From: an uncultured Eubacteriales bacterium
GTDB taxonomy: Bacteria; Bacillota; Clostridia; Oscillospirales; Oscillospiraceae
Direction: 5' to 3'
Assembly: GCA_900552725.1 (NCBI GenBank)
Contig: USAT01000051.1
Location: forward strand, 1 to 12,721
DNA: 12,721 nucleotides
Made by a program: the position numbers and the translations under genes
Notes under the pieces: model-generated
What the model was told of the DNA's origin: nothing
What the model saw: only the letters and a program-made list of their open reading frames with translations
Databases searched by the model: none
Shown here: positions 1 to 6,923 of the stretch, piece after piece
How positions within the stretch are numbered: the stretch's first letter is position 1
How the letters are laid out: each line of letters starts with the position of its first letter

Positions 1-490
1 CCCTGTAAGAGGGCGCGACACCGCCATAGAAAAACTCCTGCGTGGTAAACGGAACATTTCAATCCACGCGCCCCTTGCGGGGCGCGACTGCTTGCATCCC
101 GTGAGGTAGAAAATATCTTTGAATTTCAACCCACGCGCCCCATATGGGGTGCGACAGCCATTGACCTGATTCTGGCGGTATTTTTCTTTGCATTTCAACC
201 CACGCCCACCTTGCAAGGCGCGACAATAAGGTGGCCGATGTGACCACCGGCGCAGACGGATTTCAACCCACGTGCTCCTTTCGGAGCACGACACCGCTTA
301 CCAATATAGGCCGGGCCAAGGCTATGTTTCAATCCACACGCCCCTTGCAGGGCGCGACAGCAGTGTACCCGCGTTCCCGCCGCCTTGCCGTTATTTTAAT
401 CCACGTGCCCCTTACGGGGGACGACTGGAGTGGAACTATGATCTCACTATTTATCCCAAATTTAACCCTCGCGCCCAAATAGGGCGCGAC
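1..490 (-). CRISPR. Type I-C CRISPR array, partial, with degenerate repeats
   Basis: Seven complete repeats and one partial repeat are visible: 1-19 (partial, cut by the window edge), 56-88, 123-155, 192-224, 260-292, 326-358, 393-425 and 460-490. Most are 33 nt; the last is 31 nt with two single-base deletions. Spacers are 33-36 nt. Read on the minus strand the repeat begins GTCGCGCCCC, forms a GC hairpin and ends GTGGRTTGAAAT, which is the type I-C pattern, so the array lies on the same strand as the cas genes. All eight repeats differ from one another. No leader separates the array from cas7: only 47 bases lie between them, and they match the start of cas4. The array therefore probably lacks its own promoter and depends on read-through from the cas operon. 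It continues beyond the left edge. Confidence 0.96.
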
Positions 491-541
491 AAAATGGCGT
501 AAACCGGAGAGCCGAAGAAAGTTTTCCTCCAGATAGATCAC
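491..541 (-). pseudogene. cas4: cas4 5' remnant (17 codons) abutting the CRISPR array
   Basis: A GTG at 541-539 overlaps the TGA of cas7 (540-538), the usual coupled arrangement of cas7 and cas4 in type I-C operons. The frame reads MIYLEENFLRLSGLRHF, which matches from memory the conserved start of type I-C Cas4 (EEDYLxLSGIQHFxFCRRQWALIHIE). After His-Phe (codons 16-17, ending at 491) the sequence becomes the first CRISPR repeat at 490, before the first expected cluster cysteine. The frame continues through repeats and spacers without meaning to a stop at 329-331. Everything downstream that a type I-C operon normally has (the rest of cas4, cas1, cas2 and the leader) is absent. The most economical reading is a deletion joining cas4 to the array. 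Identity rests on a short match, but position, overlap and sequence agree. Confidence 0.85.
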
Positions 542-1428
542 CCTAGCCGTGTGCAGGTAACGCCGGCGGGCAGAGCCGCCTCGTCCACCGTAACGGTGTA
601 GTCCTCATAGCTTCTAGGGGTGGTGACGTCGTCCTTGTGCGCGGCCTTCACCAGATCAAACAGCTTATGGGCAGGGGCGCAGCCCAGCTCGGAGTCGTGC
701 TTGAACACGATCAGCTCCCGCACGGCCATCTTGCCGCGGGCGGCGGAGCGGTCATTCTCGAACATATTCAGGATCGCCGTCCACAGAAGGTTCAGGTCAT
801 CCTCAGAAAAGCCGGTGGTCTTGCGGGCCAGATTGGCGGAGACGTAACCCTCCGCCCGATACAGGCCGTAGGGCACGATGTACTTGCGTCCCATTTCGGT
901 ATTTTTCTTCTCTGCATCTGCTTCCCTGGTAATGGCTACGCGGGTAATGGCGACCTCCTGGGGCATGATCGGGTCAACGCTGCGGGCAAAGCCCAGCTGT
1001 ACCGGCCCGCGTACCTGACCGCAGTTCAGTGCACCTTTGAAAAAGGTGGTCATCACCGCGCCGAAGGTACGGATATCATAGAAATTCCGGCACATGAAGT
1101 CCCGCAGCTTTTCGTCCAGATGCTCGTCCTTCTTCTTAGCGTCCTTCAGCTTGTCCGCGTCCACGCCAACATAGGCGCAGGCCTCCTTGTCGCTGGTGTT
1201 CAGAGGTACGCCGTCCTTGATGTAGATGCGGTAGCCCCCCTCCCCTTCCTTCGCCATCTCCACATAGTTGCGGATCTTTCGCTTCAGGCAGACGTCCGTC
1301 ACCAGACCGTAGCCGGTCTCCGGGTCTACGCGGGGCATGTTGCCCGCGTCGGGGTCGCCGTTGGGATTGCCGTTTTCCACATCGAAAAATACCACAAATT
1401 CATACCGGTTCTTGATAGGCTCAGACAT
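538..1428 (-). CDS. cas7: Type I-C Cascade backbone protein Cas7c (Csd2)
   Basis: This 296-residue protein forms the repeated backbone of the type I-C interference complex and wraps the spacer part of the crRNA. The N-terminus shows the Csd2 family signature: YEFVVFFDVENGNPNGDPD around residues 9-27, followed by LVTDVCLKRKIRNYV around 42-56. Length is normal for the family. The ATG at 1428 is chosen because AGGAGGAG lies 7 bases upstream (1443-1436) and because it overlaps the cas8c stop by 8 bases; a longer frame to 1482 adds an 18-residue basic stretch not expected in Cas7. Its stop overlaps the GTG of the cas4 remnant. No internal lesion is visible, so the protein is probably still made. 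Confidence 0.95.
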   Translation of the reverse strand: MSEPIKNRYEFVVFFDVENGNPNGDPDAGNMPRVDPETGYGLVTDVCLKRKIRNYVEMAKEGEGGYRIYIKDGVPLNTSDKEACAYVGVDADKLKDAKKKDEHLDEKLRDFMCRNFYDIRTFGAVMTTFFKGALNCGQVRGPVQLGFARSVDPIMPQEVAITRVAITREADAEKKNTEMGRKYIVPYGLYRAEGYVSANLARKTTGFSEDDLNLLWTAILNMFENDRSAARGKMAVRELIVFKHDSELGCAPAHKLFDLVKAAHKDDVTTPRSYEDYTVTVDEAALPAGVTCTRLG

Positions 1429-1789
1429 TTTCGTTCTCCTCCTTTTTCGTATACCGCTTCTGTGTCTGGTGATAGTAGCCAAGGTCGAAAGCGCCTTGCT
1501 GGGCCAGCGTCATGCGGGTGGGGTAACTCTCGCTCAACACGCCCTTCAACGCGCTGACCTGCTTGTCGAAATAGACGCGCTGTCCGGTCTCCAGCTTCCG
1601 CAGATGCTTCTGATAGAGATTGTTCAGCACTGGGAAAATGCTGGCGGGCATAGCCGCTGCCGAGTTGAAATACTTATCCTTGATGGTTGTATTGATGCCG
1701 GGATTTGCCGCCTGCTGCGCCGCTTCGTAAACAGAGAACAACCGGCCCAGCGTGTAAGGAATGTTGGTACTGGCTTCGTTGAGACTCAC
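1421..1789 (-). CDS. cas11c: Cas11c small subunit from an internal start inside cas8c
   Basis: In type I-C systems the small subunit Cas11c is known to be translated from an internal site in the 3' end of cas8c, in the same frame. Here an in-frame GTG at 1789-1787 has a near-ideal Shine-Dalgarno sequence, AGAGGAGG, at 1805-1798, 8 bases upstream. The product would be 122 residues, starting (M)SLNEASTNIPYTLGRLF and sharing the stop of cas8c; it is largely helical in appearance and basic near the end (QKRYTKK). The size fits the roughly 14 kDa small subunit of this subtype. The protein would line the belly of the complex and hold the non-target strand. The start is inferred from sequence only. 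Confidence 0.78.
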   Translation of the reverse strand: MSLNEASTNIPYTLGRLFSVYEAAQQAANPGINTTIKDKYFNSAAAMPASIFPVLNNLYQKHLRKLETGQRVYFDKQVSALKGVLSESYPTRMTLAQQGAFDLGYYHQTQKRYTKKEENENV

Positions 1790-3160
1790 GGTCAAAACCT
1801 CCTCTGGACAGTCTTTATGTGGATTTTTCAGATAATACGCCTTGATGATGGCCGCGCGGCCCCAAGTAATATTCCGCTCCGCGCGAATGCGGAGCATGAC
1901 AGCCTCCAGCAGCGACGCGGGGTATAGTCCGCCGGAAAAGACGGCTCGCGCCGTGGCGCCCGCCATGGCCGGTGAGGGAACTTGCTTTTTGGGGTCACGA
2001 ACCGTCTCCCGCAGCAGCGCCCACAGGGACAGCACGCCGGGCTTTGCGTAAGCGGGCTTCACGATCTCCAGCCGTTCATAGTGGTCGTTGACGTTCCGCA
2101 TCAGCCTGCCGAAGCTGTCCCGCAGGAAGAAACGGACAGAGAGCCGGGCCGCGTTAGGCGCCAGGCCCAGAATGTAAAAGGTACGGTTGGGATCGACGCC
2201 CAACTCCTCGCAGGGCAGCCCCTTTGCCAGATTTTTCAAGGCCGCACGCAGGGCGTTGTTCGATATGGTCGATGGCATATTGCCGGACATGAAAGCCATA
2301 AATGTATCGGGATAAACAGGATCCGCACCCTCCGCCCAGCAGACAATGGTGGTATTGCCGATGACCTGCACGTTGTCTCTGTCCGCCAGCAGATGGTTCA
2401 GGGCGGCGGTGTAGGCAAAGGCTGCGTACTTGCCTACCGGCGCGTTGTAGTTCTGCTCCCGCCCATAGGAGCAAAAGGCCGGCGCATTGAACGACACCAG
2501 CGCCGCACCTCTGGACTGGGCGTCCCACACGCCTTTGATGGCGGGATGGGTGGCGGGGATCTCATCCTCACGGCCTGTGACAAGGCACTGCATCCTCACG
2601 GCGTCCTCGTCCGCGCCGTCCCGATACCGCTGCCACGCCTCGCGGATGACAGCGTCCTCGTGAACATAGCGGCCATCCACCCGGAACAGAAGATTTCCGC
2701 CCGCGCTGATCGTCTCGTACTGTCCGGACAGGGCTGGGTGCTCCATCGCTTTTTTCGGCTGCCAGGTGTCGAAGAACGCCAGTATCGCTCTGGCAGCGGG
2801 GGAATCCACGCCATCCAATACGGCGTGATGCAGGCTTGCGGCGACGCGGAAGCAGTCCCGGCTGCGCTCCGGCTTCCCCTTCTGGTCAACACCCAGCAGG
2901 TAGGCGGAGTTGTCCCACAGGAAGTTGGATGCAATGCCAACAGTGCGCTTCACCGCCGACGGCAGGATCATTGACTGCGGACGCAGGACGGTTTTCTTCC
3001 CCATTGTCACCTCTTCCATTGTGGGGATCACCTGTGTCACCTGTCCGTCTTTATCCAGACACAGGGCAAAGCTGATCTTTGCGGGGCTCCATCCGGGAGC
3101 GGCGATCTCGCCGCGCTGGAGCAGATCCTCGTAATACCGCGTCAGCGCTTGCAGGATCAT
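1421..3160 (-). CDS. cas8c: Type I-C Cascade large subunit Cas8c (Csd1)
   Basis: This 579-residue protein is the large subunit of the type I-C complex, which recognises the PAM and helps open target DNA. The N-terminus MILQALTRYYEDLL and the later VLRPQSMILPSAVKRTVGI stretch (about residues 58-76) with FLWDNSAYLLG (80-90) are typical of Csd1 proteins, and the length is normal. The ATG at 3160 is preferred over an upstream in-frame start at 3184 because AGGAGGT lies just before it (3173-3167) and the ATG overlaps the cas5d stop as ATGA. The 3' third carries an internal start for Cas11c (separate entry). The gene is uninterrupted and translationally coupled to cas5d before it and cas7 after it. 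Confidence 0.95.
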   Translation of the reverse strand: MILQALTRYYEDLLQRGEIAAPGWSPAKISFALCLDKDGQVTQVIPTMEEVTMGKKTVLRPQSMILPSAVKRTVGIASNFLWDNSAYLLGVDQKGKPERSRDCFRVAASLHHAVLDGVDSPAARAILAFFDTWQPKKAMEHPALSGQYETISAGGNLLFRVDGRYVHEDAVIREAWQRYRDGADEDAVRMQCLVTGREDEIPATHPAIKGVWDAQSRGAALVSFNAPAFCSYGREQNYNAPVGKYAAFAYTAALNHLLADRDNVQVIGNTTIVCWAEGADPVYPDTFMAFMSGNMPSTISNNALRAALKNLAKGLPCEELGVDPNRTFYILGLAPNAARLSVRFFLRDSFGRLMRNVNDHYERLEIVKPAYAKPGVLSLWALLRETVRDPKKQVPSPAMAGATARAVFSGGLYPASLLEAVMLRIRAERNITWGRAAIIKAYYLKNPHKDCPEEVLTVSLNEASTNIPYTLGRLFSVYEAAQQAANPGINTTIKDKYFNSAAAMPASIFPVLNNLYQKHLRKLETGQRVYFDKQVSALKGVLSESYPTRMTLAQQGAFDLGYYHQTQKRYTKKEENENV

Positions 3161-3819
3161 CCCCTCACCTCCTCGCTGTCCCATGGCGGAACAACCATTA
3201 CGCCATCCGTCAGGCTTGCACGGAAAAACCGGGGCGTGATGTTCTGGGGATTGGTGTAGTCCATATCCAGCAGCATCCAGCCCAGATCACGGACGCCCTT
3301 CAGTTCATCCGGACAGGGCGGTAGCTCCGTGCAGCGGCGGAAATGGGCGGGGAATTCCCTCGTGCCAAAATAGGGCATACTGTAACACTGGCCCCGTTCC
3401 AGGCGGCGCTTGATGATATCCTGAAACTTTCCGGCGTTGTCGCCGGGCGCCGCATTCTCCGTCAAGTCAAAGTGGGCGTCGATCACATAATGTACGTCCC
3501 GCAGCACCATGGCTGCCCGCTGCTGGATGCTCTCCGGTGTGGCAAGATACAGTTCCCCTTGTCCCTTTTCCATGACAGTTTTTACTTTGCGGGCGCTGAT
3601 GGTGTCCTTCACCTCGTTGCGGCGAATGTTGGTGAAGCGAATGGGACTGCATACATGGATGCGGTCAATGCACCATTTCATGCCGGGGTGCCAGTAAATG
3701 CTTTCCAACAGCCCACGTGCCGCCGACGGCGTCATGACGTCATAGCTGACGCGCTCCGTTTTCATTTCCGGTCGTGTGAATAGCGCATAATCACCCCACA
3801 CTTCCACTCGTATCGCCAT
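3157..3819 (-). CDS. cas5: Type I-C Cas5d, pre-crRNA processing endoribonuclease
   Basis: This 220-residue protein is the Cas5 of subtype I-C, which replaces Cas6: it cuts the repeat RNA just 3' of the hairpin and stays on the crRNA 5' handle. Family marks are the N-terminal VEVWGDYALFTRPEMKTERVSYDVMTPSAARGLLESIYW (residues 5-43), RIHVCSPIRFTNIRRNEV (53-70) and the glycine-containing C-terminal half with YFGTREFPAHF (150-160). Tyr42 and the basic region RDVH (107-110) are candidates for the catalytic site by analogy with Bacillus Cas5d; I could not align them exactly. The ATG at 3819 follows a GA-rich ribosome site (GAGGGGAG). A 50-base gap separates it from cas3, and its stop overlaps the cas8c start. 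Confidence 0.95.
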   Translation of the reverse strand: MAIRVEVWGDYALFTRPEMKTERVSYDVMTPSAARGLLESIYWHPGMKWCIDRIHVCSPIRFTNIRRNEVKDTISARKVKTVMEKGQGELYLATPESIQQRAAMVLRDVHYVIDAHFDLTENAAPGDNAGKFQDIIKRRLERGQCYSMPYFGTREFPAHFRRCTELPPCPDELKGVRDLGWMLLDMDYTNPQNITPRFFRASLTDGVMVVPPWDSEEVRG

Positions 3820-3869
3820 AAGATCACTCCCCTCTTTTTGCTTGACTTGTAAATATCATAGAACGAACA

Positions 3870-6050
3870 TCAGATAAACTCCGCCTTACCTGTCTCCGGC
3901 TCCAGAGACAGGCCCATGGTTTCGCTGTACAGCGTCAGATCCGTCAGAATCGCGCTATCGCTGTCCAATGCGGGAACCTCCCGCGCCGTCAGCAACGCTC
4001 CCGCATTGTACAGCGCCTGAAAGTGCTTATCATATACGGAGACGGCATAGCGGCCCAGCTTACGGTACAGCCCCTTGGAGCACTCGCCGTCCTGCAACTG
4101 CCGGAGCAAGGTCGCACCCTCGCCATAGGGAATGTAGACGGTGTATGTATTCTGGTCGATGAGATGGAATGTCTCCGCCACCGTCCGGAACGGGAATTCG
4201 CAGCCCTCGATGTCCTGCGTAAATGCCTTGATAACGCCCTGCTTGTCCAGCGCGTCACCAGATAGATCGCGCAGACTATGAAAGTACTGCGCCATCGTCT
4301 CAGGCGCGGCAGGGTCACGATCCTCTCCCAGCGCTTCTCTGGCCGCGCCGATGGCGGATTGAAACAGCAGCGGCGGCAGCTCCGTCCGCTCGAAGATCGT
4401 GACAACGCTCTCGTCTGCAGGACGCTTTCCCTCACGGTTACAGCGGCCCGCCGCCTGCATGACGGAATCCAGCCCCGCCAGTTCCCGGTATACGGCAGGA
4501 AAATCCACATCAACACCCGCTTCAATCAGCGAGGTGGATACCACCCGGCACGGTTCGTCCCGTCTCAGTCGTTCTCTGATCTCCCCAAGCAGCGCTTGGC
4601 GCTGGGCCGGGATCATCAGGGTGGACAGGTGGTAGCTGCCCTCCGACGGCAGCAGCGCGTATAGGCTTTGGGCCGCCTTGCGGCTGTTGACGATGCAGAG
4701 GACTTGCCGCTGCCCGCCCAGATGCTCCGCCAGCGCCTCATCGGTCAGCGTTCCAACCTGCCGGAAGGTCACGCGGCGGAAACGGTCATACAGTGCAGCC
4801 GTCTGCGGGCAGAGTTCTGTTACAGGACGGTCTGGCGCATAGGTATGCAGCAGGTCGTCCAGTGACGGCTGCGTTGCGGTACATAGTACCACCGTGGAAT
4901 GAAATTACTCCGCCAGTGAAGCCATGGCCGCCACACAGGGCCGCAGATGCGGCAGCGGCAGCATCTGCGCTTCGTCGAAGATAATGACGCTATTGGCCAG
5001 ATTGTGCAGCTTACGGCACCGGGAGGAACGGGCGGCATACATGGACTCAAAAAGCTGTACTGCCGTGGTGACCACCACCGGCATGTCCCAATTCTCCGCG
5101 GCCAGTGCCTTCCGGACGTCCTCCGTCGGTGCGCCGTCGGAGAGGTCGAACTGTACGCCGGAATGGTGTTCCAGTACATTGCCGCTTCCCAGAATATCCC
5201 GGAACACCTGGGCGTTCAGGTCAATGATGGAGGTATACGGGATGACGTAGATCACCCTCTGCATCCCGTGTTCCGCCGCATGGCGCAGCGCAAAGGCCAG
5301 CGACGCCACCGTCTTTCCACCGCCGGTAGGGACGGTCAATGTGTAAATGCCTTTTGGTTTACTGCCTGTATTCAGGCAGGTGTTCAGGATCTCACAGCGC
5401 AGCCGGTTCAGCTCTGTCTTGGGCTGCTGCCATGGCTCGATATACGCTTGCAGCCGTGCCAGCAGCGTGGGGATATCATCGTATCCGCCCCGCCCTCGCT
5501 CACCGTTCATGAACTGTTCCGTATCCAGAAAGTCGGCGTCCACCAGACAGGAATAGAGCATCCTTGTCCAGAAAGACGCTTGCAGGGGATCCAACTTCTG
5601 CGCCGCAGAGACCGTCGGTGGAGGTAACGTCACGCCACTTTCACCGCAGCGCTCCAGACACTGTTCGTCACGGCCTTTCAATAGGCGACCATAGAATGTA
5701 CCATCGTCCTTCCGGGCTGTCCGCATGTTGCCGAAGTCCGGCAGACCGCCGTGATGCCCCGCCACGCAGGCCGAAGCATAGCGGTTGCCCCGCATAGCGC
5801 AGGCCATTGCGCCCGCTGTGGCGTGGTCAACAATGGGGCCGTCATTCAGCAGACGATCTTGAAAAGCATCTGTGCATTTACCGATGTCGTGGGCCAGTCC
5901 CGCTAGCTCACCGTCAGCTTCCGCCCCGAAGGCTGCTGCAAAGCTGCGGCACAGTTCAGCCGTGCCCGTCAGGTGCTGGGCAACCGTCTGATATTCCTTA
6001 TTGCCATCAGCACTTTCCCGAACATGGGCATAGTACGGCACATCACGCAT
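3870..6050 (-). pseudogene. cas3: Type I-C Cas3 HD nuclease-helicase, split by an in-frame TAA
   Basis: Cas3 is the nuclease-helicase recruited by Cascade to unwind and degrade target DNA. The first part (6050-4905, 381 residues) has HD-domain residues His26, His54-Asp55 (AHDIGK), His76 and His99-His100, then Walker A PTGGGKT (241-247) and motif II DEAQ (359-362). A TAA at 4907-4905 stops it. The same frame then continues as FHSTVVLCTATQPSL and stays open for 340 residues from GTG 4892, with motif III (TAT), motif V (SLIEAGVDVDFP) and motif VI (QAAGRCNREGKR), to TGA at 3870. The whole frame is about 726 codons, normal for Cas3. The lesion is one nonsense codon, not a frameshift, and no other damage is seen. 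Restart at GTG 4892 looks weak because GGCGGAG lies 15 bases upstream. The ATG at 6050 has AAGGAG 8 bases upstream. It may be inactive, a two-chain protein, or a sequencing error. Confidence 0.93.
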
Positions 6051-6090
6051 AATATCAGCTCCTTGCCGTTTTTTAGCTGTTATTGTCTAT

Positions 6091-6119
6091 ATTATACATG
6101 TATCCGTGCTTATGGACAA
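6091..6119 (-). promoter_or_regulatory. Probable promoter of the cas operon
   Basis: On the minus strand TTGTCC (6119-6114) is followed after exactly 17 bases by a perfect TATAAT (6096-6091). It lies about 40 bases upstream of the cas3 ATG and is the only good sigma-A type promoter seen ahead of cas3. With the leader lost, this promoter may also drive the array through cas7. Confidence 0.7.
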
Positions 6120-6139
6120 GCGTTGTTCGCCATTGTCCA
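6113..6139. promoter_or_regulatory. Inverted repeat overlapping the cas -35 box, possible operator
   Basis: TGGACAA (6113-6119) and TTGTCCA (6133-6139) are perfect 7-base inverted arms, with centres 20 bases apart, so they would face the same side of the helix. One arm overlaps the -35 box of the cas promoter. A dimeric regulator could bind here, possibly the response regulator encoded divergently at 6255, but nothing in the sequence proves this. A short palindrome ATACATGTAT (6094-6103) lies next to the -10 box. Confidence 0.35.
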
Positions 6140-6211
6140 CAATTCCCGCTCCAACCTCAACAAATATTGAACCAGGATTGAGGAATATTTGATGCCCGGC
6201 GGCGGGTTTTG

Positions 6212-6220
6212 TGCTATAAT
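6212..6220 (+). promoter_or_regulatory. Extended -10 promoter of the two-component operon
   Basis: TGCTATAAT contains a consensus -10 with a TGn extension. No well-spaced -35 is seen (TTGATG at 6189-6194 is 20 bases away), which fits an extended -10 promoter. It is about 35 bases upstream of the response regulator start. Confidence 0.65.
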
Positions 6221-6254
6221 AGCTGCGTAAACTGGCACACAGGAGGATCTTTCC

Positions 6255-6923
6255 ATGTTCAAGATACTGATCGCCGAGGATGACAGTGAGCTGCGGCAGC
6301 TCTTTCAGCATGTACTGACCAAGAACGGCTATGCCGTCACCGGCGTATCTAACGGCGAAGAGGCCCTCAGCGCCGTAGAGGCCAGCTATTTCGACCTGAT
6401 CATCTCCGACATCATGATGCCGAAAATGGACGGCTATGAGCTGGTGCGTGCCCTGCGTGAGGCGGGAATGACCACGCCGGTGATGATGATCACCGCCAAG
6501 GACGCCTTTGACGACATGCGCCTGGGCTTCCTGTCCGGCAGCGACGACTATATGGTCAAGCCCGTCAACGTCAACGAGATGGTGCTGCGGGTAGGCGCGC
6601 TGCTGCGGCGGGCCCAGATGGCCAACGAGCGGCGGCAGGTCATCGGCAGCACGGTGATGGAGTGCGATTCCCTGTCGGTACACACGGGCAAGGAGACCAT
6701 GACCCTGCCCCAGAAGGAGTTCATGCTGCTGTATAAGATGGTCTCCTTCCCCGGCCGCATCTTCACCCGCCAGCAGTTGATGGACGACATCTGGGGCTAC
6801 TCCGAGGCTGACACCCACACGGTGGACGTCCACATCGGCCGCCTGCGGGAGCGGTTTCGGGACAACACCGACTTCAAGATCGTCACCATGCGGGGTGTGG
6901 GCTATAAGGTGGTGAAGCTGTGA
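6255..6923 (+). CDS. OmpR-family DNA-binding response regulator
   Basis: This 222-residue protein has an N-terminal receiver domain with the acidic pair Asp9-Asp10, phospho-acceptor Asp52 (LIISDIMMPKMDG), switch Thr80 and Lys102 (VKP). The C-terminal winged-helix domain has TLPQKEFMLLYKM, GRIFTRQQLMDDIWG and the TVDVHIGRLRERF recognition region, ending in TMRGVGYKV. It should bind direct-repeat promoter sites after phosphorylation by the kinase encoded next, whose GTG overlaps its stop. AGGAGG at 6241-6246 lies 8 bases before the ATG. The regulated genes are not evident; the gene is transcribed away from the cas operon with about 200 bases between them, so local control of cas genes is possible but unproved. 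Confidence 0.95.
   Translation: MFKILIAEDDSELRQLFQHVLTKNGYAVTGVSNGEEALSAVEASYFDLIISDIMMPKMDGYELVRALREAGMTTPVMMITAKDAFDDMRLGFLSGSDDYMVKPVNVNEMVLRVGALLRRAQMANERRQVIGSTVMECDSLSVHTGKETMTLPQKEFMLLYKMVSFPGRIFTRQQLMDDIWGYSEADTHTVDVHIGRLRERFRDNTDFKIVTMRGVGYKVVKL

Noticed and set aside
231..502. Small plus-strand open frames across the array
   Set aside because: They consist of repeats and spacers of a CRISPR array; the translations repeat the same repeat-derived peptides.
491..537. CRISPR leader between cas7 and the array
   Set aside because: Only 47 bases, not AT-rich, no promoter, and it reads as the start of cas4 in frame.
637..1557. Plus-strand 306-codon open frame opposite cas7
   Set aside because: It is the mirror of cas7/cas8c in a GC-rich region; it has no family features and no ribosome site, while the minus strand encodes clear Cas proteins.
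1982..2974. Plus-strand 330-codon open frame opposite cas8c
   Set aside because: Shadow of cas8c, rich in His/Gly/Gln/Val as expected for an antisense frame, with no recognisable domain.
4905..4907. TAA recoded as a sense codon in this organism
   Set aside because: TAA ends the histidine kinase (7949-7951) and the acyltransferase-like gene (8635-8637) at normal family lengths, so it works as a stop here.
4890..4910. Frameshift in cas3
   Set aside because: Both halves are in the same frame; counting codons from 4907 to 4892 shows a plain TAA, so it is a nonsense change and not an insertion or deletion.
6087..6833. Minus-strand 248-codon open frame opposite the response regulator
   Set aside because: Shadow of a clear OmpR-type regulator; it also runs through the promoter region.
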